From the NCBI RefSeq assembly GCF_910578445.1, contig NZ_CAJTQC010000014.1, forward strand, positions 6,543 to 70,542: a stretch of 64,000 nt of DNA, read 5' to 3'. The translations under genes were made by a program, and so were the position numbers. Shown here piece after piece: positions 17,098 to 25,664 of this stretch (within the stretch, counting starts at the first letter, position 1; the number at the start of each line of letters is the position of its first letter). The stretch is from an uncultured Duncaniella sp. GTDB taxonomy: Bacteria; Bacteroidota; Bacteroidia; Bacteroidales; Muribaculaceae. Under the pieces are notes generated by a model. The model was not told where the DNA came from. It did not search any database and saw nothing but the letters and a program-made list of their open reading frames with translations.

Positions 17098-18207
17098 TCA
17101 GAGCTCTGCCGCCTTAAGTTTCTCGGCGTTTTCAGCAATTGTCAGCTGGTCGATCACATCCTGAATCTCCCCGTCCATGAAGGCCTGAAGATTATATATG
17201 GTATAGTTGATGCGATGGTCGGTGATGCGGCCCTGCGGATAATTATAGGTGCGTATTTTTGCCGAACGGTCTCCAGTTGACACCAGTGTTTTTCGGCGCG
17301 AAGCTATATCGTCGATATATTTCTGATGTTCCTTGTCGTAAATGAAGGTGCGGAGTCGGCTGAGCGCGCGCTCCTTGTTCTTTGGCTGGTCGCGGGTCTC
17401 GGTACACTCGATGAGAATCTCCTCGCTTTCGCCTGTGTTCGGATTACGCCACATGTAGCGCAGACGCACACCGGATTCCACCTTGTTCACATTCTGACCG
17501 CCTGCTCCGCCCGAACGGAAGGTATCCCATTTGATTTCGCCTTCATTGATTTCCACATCGAATGCCTCGGCTTCTGGGAGGACAGCGACCGTGGCGGCCG
17601 ATGTGTGTACACGTCCCTGAGTCTCAGTAGCCGGAACGCGCTGCACTCGATGGACACCACTTTCGTATTTCATCGTCCCATAGACGTTGTCGCCGGTGAC
17701 AGCCATTACGATTTCCTTGAAACCGCCGGCCGCACCTTCGCTGAAACTTGTGACAGCAACACTCCAGCCTTTCGACTCGCAGTATTTCACATACATCTTA
17801 TATAAATCGCCGGCAAATATGGCAGCTTCGTCGCCACCTGTTCCGCCACGGATTTCAACGATTGCGTTTTTAGCATCCTCCGGATCTGCCGGAATCAGAA
17901 GCAGCTTGATTTCCTCTTCAATAGCCGGAAGCGCCCCGGTAGCTGAGTCAAGCTCCTCCTTGGCCATGTCGCGGAGTTCCGCGTCGCTTTCCGAAGCAAG
18001 CACTTCGCGAGCCTCTTCGATATTGCCGAGCAACGAACGGTAGTGACGTGTGACAGCCGTAAGTTTTTCAAGATCCTTATATTCCTTGGTCAGACGGACA
18101 TAGCGTTTCATATCCTGAATTACCGAAGGGTCGGTGATAAGCGTGCCCACTTCTTCAAAGCGGGCCTCGATTCCATCAAGACGTGACAATAGGGAGTTTT
18201 CTGCCAT
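17098..18207 (-). CDS. prfA: Peptide chain release factor 1
   Basis: Release factor that recognises UAA and UAG and triggers peptidyl-tRNA hydrolysis. The 369 residues match the family. The catalytic GGQ is at residues 236-238 in RSGGAGGQNVNKVESG. The codon-recognition tripeptide of RF1 is present as PAT in RVPATETQGRVHTSA, which excludes RF2 (SPF). The start gives MAENSLLSRLDGIEARFEEV, standard for RF1. A TAAATTTG box on the minus strand (18243-18236), 29 bases before the start, may be its -7 element, but no good -33 box accompanies it. Confidence 0.96.
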   Translation of the reverse strand: MAENSLLSRLDGIEARFEEVGTLITDPSVIQDMKRYVRLTKEYKDLEKLTAVTRHYRSLLGNIEEAREVLASESDAELRDMAKEELDSATGALPAIEEEIKLLLIPADPEDAKNAIVEIRGGTGGDEAAIFAGDLYKMYVKYCESKGWSVAVTSFSEGAAGGFKEIVMAVTGDNVYGTMKYESGVHRVQRVPATETQGRVHTSAATVAVLPEAEAFDVEINEGEIKWDTFRSGGAGGQNVNKVESGVRLRYMWRNPNTGESEEILIECTETRDQPKNKERALSRLRTFIYDKEHQKYIDDIASRRKTLVSTGDRSAKIRTYNYPQGRITDHRINYTIYNLQAFMDGEIQDVIDQLTIAENAEKLKAAEL

Positions 18208-18358
18208 ACAGATTTAAGAGCATGTTTTGAACGTGCAAATTTACGAAATTTTCCCGACATATACCGACTTATACTCCATAAAACCTCACTCCGGGATGTC
18301 GGTAGCAATAATTTTTCAGTTTTCAGGCCGTTTTTACTTAATAATTTTCTTAAAAACA

Positions 18359-18389
18359 TTGTCTTCAATAATAAATTTGAGTAATTTTG
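18359..18389 (+). promoter_or_regulatory. Promoter of the threonine operon
   Basis: TTG (18359-18361), a 20-base spacer, and TAATTTTG (18382-18389). A second overlapping box TAAATTTG lies at 18372-18379. Transcription from near 18396 leaves a leader of about 68 bases. I saw no Thr/Ile-rich leader peptide. Confidence 0.6.
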
Positions 18390-18463
18390 CCCCTCAAATT
18401 AAACAACTGTTTGTAAAGTTAAGTCTACCGTCGCGACGGCCGACACAATTCTCACCAAAACCA

Positions 18464-20896
18464 ATGAAAGTATTAAAATTTGGCGGGACATCCGTAGGTT
18501 CCGCAAACAGCCTTCTAAATCTCAGAAGCATCGTCGAAGGTCAGAATTTACCGACCATAATCGTAGTAAGCGCCCTTGGCGGAGTGACCGACCTTCTTAT
18601 CAAGACAGCCCGGACAGCAGCCGAAGGCAATGAGTATTATCGGGAACTTTTTGAGACCATAGTCAAACGTCATCACGATATTATCGCCAGTGTGATTACA
18701 GACCGCCCTGATGAACTGACAGAGGAAATCGACACACTCCTCTCCGAGCTTTCGTCAATCTATCAGGGAGTCTACCTCATCCGTGACCTCAGCCCCAAAA
18801 CACAGGCCGCAATCGTCAGCTATGGCGAGCGCCTCAGCAGCCGTATAGTGAGCAGGCTTATAAGCGGAAGCATGCTCCACGACTCACGCGAATTCATCAA
18901 GACCGAGCAGAAACACGGACGTTCAATCCTCGACAGCGAGCTGACTCGAGCCCTCGTAGCAGAAGAATTCAAACCTGAAGTTCTCGCCGGACGCATCCAT
19001 ATAGTCCCCGGCTTCATAAGCACCGACAAACATTCGGGCGAGGTCACCAATCTCGGACGCGGAGGTAGCGACTACACGGCTTCAATCATCGCCGCAGCAC
19101 TCAACGCCGAGGCTCTGGAAATCTGGACCGATGTCGACGGCTTCATGACCGCCGACCCACGTGTCATTCCGACAGCCTACACCATAAATTCCCTGAGCTA
19201 TGTCGAGGCCATGGAACTTTGCAACTTCGGGGCAAAGGTCATCTATCCCCCCACCATATATCCGGTTTGTGTAAAAAACATACCAATCCGAGTTAAAAAC
19301 ACTTTCAATCCCGACGGCCCGGGCACAATCATCCTCAACGATGTCGAGGATGACCGCAAGCCAATCAAAGGCATATCAAGCATAAGCGGGACTTCGCTCA
19401 TCACCGTGACCGGCCTGTCGATGGTTGGTGTCATCGGTGTCAACCGCCGCATTTTCACCGCCCTTGCCGAAAATGGCATTTCAGTCTTCATGGTGAGTCA
19501 GGCATCGTCGGAAAACTCCACTTCAATCGGTGTCCGTGACGAAGATGCGGACGAAGCCATCCGTGTGCTCGACAATGAGTTCGCAAAGGAAATCGAAGAG
19601 GGAGCGATGTTTCCAATGCACGCCGAAAGCGGACTCGCCACAGTGGCAATCGTCGGTGAGAACATGAAACATACCCCCGGCATTGCCGGAAAACTCTTCG
19701 GCACTCTTGGCCGAAGCGGTATCAGCGTAATCGCATGTGCCCAAGGCGCAAGCGAGACAAACATCTCGTTTGTGGTCCACGGCGATTCACTGAGAAAATC
19801 GCTCAATGTCATCCACGATTCGTTCTTCCTGAGCGAATATAAGGAGCTCAACCTGTTCATATGCGGAGTGGGAACTGTCGGAGGAATGCTTATCGAGCAG
19901 ATACGCAGCCAGCAGGAGACACTTAGAAACACACACCGACTGAAACTCAACGTTGTCGGAATCGCCTCAAGCCGACGCGCCATTTTCTCGCGTTCAGGCA
20001 TCGACCTTGCCAACTACCGCAAAGAGCTTGACGCAAGCCCGGCAAGCACCCCCGAACGTCTGCGCGACGAAATCGTCGGCATGAACATATTCAACAGCGT
20101 GTTTGTCGACTGCACCGCGAGCCACGAGGTAGCCGCCCTCTACCAGACATTCCTTGACCACAATATTTCGGTCGTAGCCGCCAATAAAGTAGCGGCCTCA
20201 AGCAGCTATGACATATATCGCCGCCTCAAGGACACAGCCCTCAGCCGTGGCGTCAAATATCTGTTTGAGACCAATGTCGGAGCGGGACTGCCAATAATCG
20301 GCACTATAAACGACCTAATTTCATCGGGTGACAGAATCCTGAAGATTGAAGCAGTCCTCAGCGGAACTCTCAACTTCATTTTCAACGCACTTTCTTCCAC
20401 CGTTCCATTCTCCGAAACAGTCCGGCTGGCAAAGGAGCTCGGCTACAGCGAACCTGACCCGCGCATCGACCTCAGCGGTCAGGACGTTATCAGAAAACTT
20501 GTAATCCTCACCCGCGAAGGAGGCTACAAGGCCGAACAAAGCGAAGTCGAAAAACACCTTTTCATCCCGACCGAGCTTTTCGAAGGCTCGCTCGACGACT
20601 TCTGGCACAGGCTTCCAGAACTTGACGAAGATTTCGAAGCCCGTCGCAAGGTGCTTGAATCGGAAGGGAAACGTTGGCGCTTCGTGGCCAGAATGGAAAT
20701 GGGCAAGATGAGTGTCGGGCTGGAAGCCGTCGACAGCCGTCATCCTTTCTACGGACTGGAAGGCTCAAACAACATAGTCCTTCTGACAACCGAACGCTAC
20801 CGCGAATATCCCATGCTTATCCAAGGCTATGGCGCAGGGGCTGAAGTCACCGCCGCCGGAGTATTCGCCAACATCATGTCGACCGTCAACAACTGA
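18464..20896 (+). CDS. thrA: Bifunctional aspartokinase / homoserine dehydrogenase
   Basis: Catalyses the first and third steps from aspartate to threonine. Starting at the ATG at 18464 gives 810 residues beginning MKVLKFGGTSVGSANSL, the canonical aspartokinase opening. A further upstream in-frame opening (18227) would place sequence ahead of the promoter, so it is rejected. The kinase domain occupies about 1-300, regulatory ACT repeats about 310-460 (SVFMVSQASSENSTS and SVIACAQGASETNIS), and the homoserine dehydrogenase about 465-810, opening LFICGVGTVGG. The ACT repeats suggest feedback inhibition by threonine, as in the family. First gene of a thrA-thrB-like-thrC operon. Confidence 0.97.
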   Translation: MKVLKFGGTSVGSANSLLNLRSIVEGQNLPTIIVVSALGGVTDLLIKTARTAAEGNEYYRELFETIVKRHHDIIASVITDRPDELTEEIDTLLSELSSIYQGVYLIRDLSPKTQAAIVSYGERLSSRIVSRLISGSMLHDSREFIKTEQKHGRSILDSELTRALVAEEFKPEVLAGRIHIVPGFISTDKHSGEVTNLGRGGSDYTASIIAAALNAEALEIWTDVDGFMTADPRVIPTAYTINSLSYVEAMELCNFGAKVIYPPTIYPVCVKNIPIRVKNTFNPDGPGTIILNDVEDDRKPIKGISSISGTSLITVTGLSMVGVIGVNRRIFTALAENGISVFMVSQASSENSTSIGVRDEDADEAIRVLDNEFAKEIEEGAMFPMHAESGLATVAIVGENMKHTPGIAGKLFGTLGRSGISVIACAQGASETNISFVVHGDSLRKSLNVIHDSFFLSEYKELNLFICGVGTVGGMLIEQIRSQQETLRNTHRLKLNVVGIASSRRAIFSRSGIDLANYRKELDASPASTPERLRDEIVGMNIFNSVFVDCTASHEVAALYQTFLDHNISVVAANKVAASSSYDIYRRLKDTALSRGVKYLFETNVGAGLPIIGTINDLISSGDRILKIEAVLSGTLNFIFNALSSTVPFSETVRLAKELGYSEPDPRIDLSGQDVIRKLVILTREGGYKAEQSEVEKHLFIPTELFEGSLDDFWHRLPELDEDFEARRKVLESEGKRWRFVARMEMGKMSVGLEAVDSRHPFYGLEGSNNIVLLTTERYREYPMLIQGYGAGAEVTAAGVFANIMSTVNN

Positions 20897-20903
20897 TGCG
20901 CCT

Positions 20904-22142
20904 ATGAAGCATCTCATAATACTTGGCGACGGGATGTCGGACCATCCCATCGCCTCTCTGGGAGGAAAAACACCTCTCCAGTATGCCTCAACACCCTCGT
21001 TTGACCGTCTTGCCTCTTCCGGACGCTGCGGAACACTTGTCACCATACCCGACGGATTCGCCCCCGGCAGCGAAGTCGCCAACACCTCCATTCTGGGCTA
21101 TGACCTGAATGAAGTCTATGAAGGACGCGGACCTCTCGAAGCCGCAAGTATAGGCTACGAAATGGAAGCCGGCGACATGGCAATGCGATGCAACATCATC
21201 ACCCTCGGCCAGCAAGGTGAAATCGCCAACCATCACGGAGGCCATCTGTCCACCGAAGAAGGGACTGAACTCATCAACTACCTGAACAGCCGTCTTGGCA
21301 GTGAGGGCGTGAAATTCATCCCGGGCATACAATACAGACACTTGCTCGTCATCAAGGGTGGCAACAAGCACATCGAGTGCGCCCCTCCTCACGACCATCC
21401 CGGAGAACAATGGCGCGACCTGCTTGTCAAACCTGAGACAGAAACAGCCCCCGAAGCATCGCGCATGTCATCGCAGGAAACCGCCCGACTGCTCAACGAC
21501 CTCATACTCCGATCTCAGCAACTGCTTGCCGAACATCCGATAAATCTTCGACGGAAAGCCGAAGGCCGCCCGACAGCAAATTCAATCTGGCCTTGGAGTC
21601 CCGGCTACCGCCCGCGAATGCAGACCCTGCAGCAGATGTATCCATCAATCAAAAGCGGAGCTGTAATCTCGGCGGTCGACCTCATCAGAGGAATAGGCCA
21701 CTATGCAGGACTGCGAACCATAATCGTCCCCGGCATGACAGGCCTCGCCGACACGAACTACGAGGGCAAAGCCAAGGCTGCAATCGAAGCTCTGCGCACC
21801 GATGATTTTGTATTTCTCCATGTGGAGGCAACCGACGAAGCCGGTCACGATGGAAACATTGACCTCAAAATCCGCGCAATCGAATATCTCGACAAACGCA
21901 TCATAGGCCCGATAATGCAGGAACTCGCCGGATGGGACGAACCGGTCCGCATAGCCCTTCTGCCGGACCATGCAACCCCTGCCGAACGCCGCATACACAT
22001 CGGCGACCCAGTACCGTTCACCATCTATACACCCGGCGGAATCCCCGACAGCGTCACAGCCTACGATGAAAAAAGCTGTCGCGAAGGAGCTTACGGGACT
22101 CTCCATCTTCAAGAGTTCATGCAGGAATTCATGAGACTCTGA
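20904..22142 (+). CDS. Phosphoglycerate-mutase-like protein, predicted homoserine kinase
   Basis: A 412-residue member of the archaeal-type cofactor-independent phosphoglycerate mutase (ApgM) superfamily. The ATG at 20904, 7 bases after thrA, gives MKHLIILGDGMSDHPI with metal-ligand Asp9. Candidate nucleophile Ser62 lies in NTSILGYD, and metal-site residues appear in HVEATDEAGHDG and LLPDHATP. It sits between thrA and thrC where a homoserine kinase is required, and no GHMP-type thrB is in the window. A subfamily of these proteins is annotated as proposed homoserine kinase (TIGR02535, as I recall), and a Bacteroides homologue has been assigned that role from genetics. I therefore read it as the threonine-pathway kinase, not glycolytic mutase. 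Confidence 0.85.
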   Translation: MKHLIILGDGMSDHPIASLGGKTPLQYASTPSFDRLASSGRCGTLVTIPDGFAPGSEVANTSILGYDLNEVYEGRGPLEAASIGYEMEAGDMAMRCNIITLGQQGEIANHHGGHLSTEEGTELINYLNSRLGSEGVKFIPGIQYRHLLVIKGGNKHIECAPPHDHPGEQWRDLLVKPETETAPEASRMSSQETARLLNDLILRSQQLLAEHPINLRRKAEGRPTANSIWPWSPGYRPRMQTLQQMYPSIKSGAVISAVDLIRGIGHYAGLRTIIVPGMTGLADTNYEGKAKAAIEALRTDDFVFLHVEATDEAGHDGNIDLKIRAIEYLDKRIIGPIMQELAGWDEPVRIALLPDHATPAERRIHIGDPVPFTIYTPGGIPDSVTAYDEKSCREGAYGTLHLQEFMQEFMRL

Positions 22143-22173
22143 CACTTAACACACACTTTTAAACATCAGCAAA

Positions 22174-23478
22174 ATGCTTTATTACAGCACCAACCACTCA
22201 TCCCCTGAAGCAACTCTTGAAGAAGCCGTAGTCAAAGGACTCGCATCTGACAGGGGACTATATATGCCTGAACACATCAAGGCTCTTCCTAAAGAATTCT
22301 TCAATGACATCGACAAAATGTCATTTCACGAAATCGCATGCCGGGTTGCCGACGCATTTTTTGGAGAAGACATTCCAGCCGACGAACTCCACCGAATCGT
22401 CTGCGATACCCTTTCGTTTGACTGTCCTGTAGCCGAAGTCGATTCTGACATCTATAGCCTCGAACTGTTCCACGGGCCGACTCTTGCGTTCAAGGATGTC
22501 GGGGCACGCTTCATGGCCAGATTGCTCCAATATTTCATCAAGAAACGTTCCCACACACGCAATGTCAACGTCCTCGTCGCCACCAGCGGTGACACAGGCT
22601 CGGCTGTGGCCAACGGCTTTCTCGGCGTTGACGGCATACATGTCTACGTGCTTTACCCCAAGGGGAAAGTCAGCCCGATTCAGGAGTGTCAGTTCACCAC
22701 TCTCGGACGTAATATCACCGCAGTTGAAGTAGACGGCGTGTTCGATGACTGCCAGCGTCTGGTAAAGAGCGCCTTCATGGATCAGGACCTGTGTCAGCAT
22801 CTGACACTCACCTCAGCCAACTCAATCAACGTCGCCCGCTTCCTTCCGCAAGCATTCTACTATTTCAATGCCTACGCCCGCATGAAGGCCATCGGCAAGG
22901 GCGACAATCTTGTAATAAGTGTCCCCAGCGGAAATTTCGGCAATATCACCGCCGGACTTTTCGCCCACCGCATGGGACTTCCCGTCAAACGTTTCATTGC
23001 AGCCAACAACGCCAACGACATATTTTACAACTATCTTCTTTCGGGAGTCTATTCGCCCAAAGCGAGTGTCCAGACTATCGCAAACGCTATGGACGTCGGC
23101 GATCCGAGCAATTTCGCACGTATTTTCGACCTCTATGGAGGTTCTCATGAACGCATATCATCACTTATCAGCGGTTACACATTCACCGACTCCCAAATAC
23201 GGGAGACAATGGACGAATGCTACAACCGCATCGGCTACGTCCTTGACCCTCACGGCGCATGCGGCTACCGCGCATTAAAATCCGACCTGCGCGAAAACGA
23301 AACAGGAGTATTCCTTGAAACCGCCCACCCGGCCAAATTCAAAGAGACTGTCGAACATGCCATAAACACAGAAATCCGTATCCCGGAACGTCTCGCCGAT
23401 TTCATGAAAGGGCAAAAACAATCTGTAGCCATGACTTCCGACTTCAAAGACTTCAAGGCATATCTGATGAAACAATAG
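22174..23478 (+). CDS. thrC: Threonine synthase
   Basis: PLP enzyme converting O-phosphohomoserine to threonine. The 434 residues match the long (E. coli-like) form. The PLP lysine is Lys107 in HGPTLAFKDVGARF. The phosphate-binding loop follows in VATSGDTGSAVANGF, and SGNFGNITAG is also present. It starts 32 bases after the kinase-like gene, completing the thrA / kinase / thrC operon. No clear terminator with a T-run follows; a hairpin lies at 23571-23623. Confidence 0.97.
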   Translation: MLYYSTNHSSPEATLEEAVVKGLASDRGLYMPEHIKALPKEFFNDIDKMSFHEIACRVADAFFGEDIPADELHRIVCDTLSFDCPVAEVDSDIYSLELFHGPTLAFKDVGARFMARLLQYFIKKRSHTRNVNVLVATSGDTGSAVANGFLGVDGIHVYVLYPKGKVSPIQECQFTTLGRNITAVEVDGVFDDCQRLVKSAFMDQDLCQHLTLTSANSINVARFLPQAFYYFNAYARMKAIGKGDNLVISVPSGNFGNITAGLFAHRMGLPVKRFIAANNANDIFYNYLLSGVYSPKASVQTIANAMDVGDPSNFARIFDLYGGSHERISSLISGYTFTDSQIRETMDECYNRIGYVLDPHGACGYRALKSDLRENETGVFLETAHPAKFKETVEHAINTEIRIPERLADFMKGQKQSVAMTSDFKDFKAYLMKQ

Positions 23479-23570
23479 ACATACATATATAATAATGTGT
23501 GTCGTGCTACCGATAAACGTCAGCAGCAATCACTACGCATCATATCGGAAGACAATCATAGTATAATCCG

Positions 23571-23623
23571 GAGCTGTCAAAGAACCCCTAATCTCAACGA
23601 GCGGGAAAGTTCTCTGACAGCTC
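23571..23623 (+). other. Intergenic hairpin between thrC and mutA
   Basis: GAGCTGTCA (23571-23579) pairs exactly with TGACAGCTC (23615-23623), with an inner AGAAC / AGTTCT-type pairing and a loop of about 35 bases. A T-rich tract (TTTTTCTTTTTATTTTC) follows about 30 bases later. It could be a thrC terminator or a small structured RNA. Confidence 0.4.
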
Positions 23624-23671
23624 TGATTCATTCAATTTCGCCAATTCTCCCAACTTTTTCTTTTTATTTTC

Positions 23672-23702
23672 TTTGCTTTTAGGAAGTTTCCAATTAACTT
23701 TG
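23672..23702 (+). promoter_or_regulatory. Promoter of mutAB
   Basis: TTTG (23672-23675), a 19-base spacer, then TAACTTTG (23695-23702). It lies about 65 bases before the mutA start. Confidence 0.65.
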
Positions 23703-23768
23703 CATATCGAATTTACTGAAATCTTGGTTAACCTAAACCCCGATACAGAATATTTAATACCATAAATT

Positions 23769-25631
23769 ATGGCAGAAAAAAAAGAAAAATTGTTTGACCA
23801 GTTTCCTCCTATATCCACCGCAGAGTGGAAAGCCAAGGTGGAAGCTGACCTTAAAGGCGCTCCATTTGACAAGAAATTAGTGTGGCGCACAAACGAAGGT
23901 TTCAATGTTCAACCCATGTACAGGCTTGAAGACATCGAAGACTTCAAAACCACAAACTCTCTTCCGGGAGAATATCCCTACGTTCGCGGTACACGTACCG
24001 ACAACGACTGGCTTACCCGTCAGGAAATCATCGCCGAAACCCCGGCCGAAGCCAACGAAAAGGCTCTCGACGTGCTCACAAAAGGTGTCACTTCACTCGG
24101 TTTCCATATTGACGAGCCTACAGCCGAAACCATCGAGGCCACTCTCAACGGCATTGACCTCGCAAAGGTGGAAATCAACTTTACCTGCTGCATCAAGAAA
24201 GCACTTCCTCTTGCAAAAGCTCTCGTAGAATATATCGAATCAAAGGGATGTGCCGACACATTCAAGGGTTCTATCGACTTCAATCCATTCCGCAAGCCTC
24301 TGCGCAAAGGTGTAGCGTTTGACGCCGCCACCCTCACAGAAATGGCATGCGAGCTCCTCGATGCCGTCAAGGGTGTCAAAGGTCTCCGCGTTCTCTCTGT
24401 CAACAGCGACATGCTCAGCAACGCCGGTGCATATATCTATCAGGAACTCGGCTACGCTCTTGCATGGGGCGCACAGTGGATGACACTTCTTACCGATGCC
24501 GGACGCAGCGCCGATGAAGTTGCCGGACGCATCAAGTTCAACATGGGCGTTTCGTCAAACTTCTTCATGGAGCTTTCAAAGTTCCGCGCAGCCCGCATGC
24601 TCTGGGCTCAGATCGTGAAGCAGTATGGAGCATCTGAGGAAGCAGCCAAGATGGTGGCACACGCAATCACATCGCGCTTCAACCAGACCCTCTACGACGC
24701 ACACGTCAATCTGCTCCGCAGCCAGACAGAAGCAATGTCAGCCGCTCTTGCAGGTGTCGACTCAATCACAGTCACTCCGTTTGATGTCCCCTACAAGACA
24801 CCCGATGAATTCTCAGAGCGCATTGCCCGCAACCAGCAGTTCCTCCTTAAGGAAGAAAGCCATCTTGACAAGGTGATCGACCCTGCAGGCGGTAGCTACT
24901 ATGTCGAGACTCTCACTGTAGCCATTTCCAAGGAAGCATGGAAACTCTTCCTCGAAGTAGAGGAAAACGGAGGCTTCCTCGCATGCTGCAACGACGACAC
25001 CATCCAGAAGGCTATCCGCGAAAGCGCTGAAAAGCGTCACACCGACGTGGCACGCCGCAAGGAAATCCTTCTCGGAACAAACCAATATCCCAACATCAAC
25101 GAAATGGCAGCCGACAAGATTGTCGACCTCAAGGGTTCGCTTTCATGTTCTTGCGGCGGTCACAGCGATGCCTGCGAGACTCCGGCCGGTCTTCCCACCA
25201 AGCGTGCGGCAAGCGATTTCGAAGCACTCCGCCTCGAAACAGAAGCAGCTTCAAACCGTCCGAAGGTATTCATGCTCACCATCGGTAACCTAGCCATGCG
25301 TCTCGCTCGCGCCCAGTTCTCATCAAACTTCTTCGGTTGCGCCGGTTACGAAATCATCGACAACCTCGGCTTCGACACCGTTGAGCAGGGCGTTGACGCA
25401 GCTCTCGAAAAGGGTGCTGACATCGTTGTGCTCTGTTCAAGCGACGACGAATATGCAGAACTCGCTCCGGCAGCATTCAAGTATCTCGACGGCCGCGCAG
25501 AGTTTGTAGTCGCAGGCGCTCCCGCATGCACCGACGACCTCAAGGCTATCGGCATCAACGATTTCGTTCATGTACGCTGCAATGTGCTCGAAACACTCCG
25601 TGCATTCAACGCAAAACTGCTTAAGAAGTAA
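23769..25631 (+). CDS. mutA: Methylmalonyl-CoA mutase, small (beta) subunit
   Basis: Non-catalytic partner of MutB in the adenosylcobalamin enzyme that interconverts succinyl-CoA and methylmalonyl-CoA, the route to propionate in Bacteroidales. The length is 620 residues. A TIM-barrel-like region (about 60-450) contains ITVTPFDVPYKTPDEFSERIARNQQ and DPAGGSYYVE. The C-terminal cobalamin-like fold (about 490-620) lacks the DxHxxG cobalt-ligand motif, as expected for the small subunit. The start ATG at 23769 gives MAEKKEKLFDQFPPIS. mutB follows after 33 bases. Confidence 0.95.
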   Translation: MAEKKEKLFDQFPPISTAEWKAKVEADLKGAPFDKKLVWRTNEGFNVQPMYRLEDIEDFKTTNSLPGEYPYVRGTRTDNDWLTRQEIIAETPAEANEKALDVLTKGVTSLGFHIDEPTAETIEATLNGIDLAKVEINFTCCIKKALPLAKALVEYIESKGCADTFKGSIDFNPFRKPLRKGVAFDAATLTEMACELLDAVKGVKGLRVLSVNSDMLSNAGAYIYQELGYALAWGAQWMTLLTDAGRSADEVAGRIKFNMGVSSNFFMELSKFRAARMLWAQIVKQYGASEEAAKMVAHAITSRFNQTLYDAHVNLLRSQTEAMSAALAGVDSITVTPFDVPYKTPDEFSERIARNQQFLLKEESHLDKVIDPAGGSYYVETLTVAISKEAWKLFLEVEENGGFLACCNDDTIQKAIRESAEKRHTDVARRKEILLGTNQYPNINEMAADKIVDLKGSLSCSCGGHSDACETPAGLPTKRAASDFEALRLETEAASNRPKVFMLTIGNLAMRLARAQFSSNFFGCAGYEIIDNLGFDTVEQGVDAALEKGADIVVLCSSDDEYAELAPAAFKYLDGRAEFVVAGAPACTDDLKAIGINDFVHVRCNVLETLRAFNAKLLKK

Positions 25632-25664
25632 AAAGTCACCCCCATCATACATATTTATTTAGAT

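Noticed and set aside
18227..18463. An N-terminal extension of thrA of 79 residues
   Set aside because: It runs over the promoter boxes and is not aspartokinase-like. MKVLKFGGTS at 18464 is the family's normal start.
20904..22142. Glycolytic phosphoglycerate mutase
   Set aside because: Position between thrA and thrC argues for a threonine-pathway kinase.
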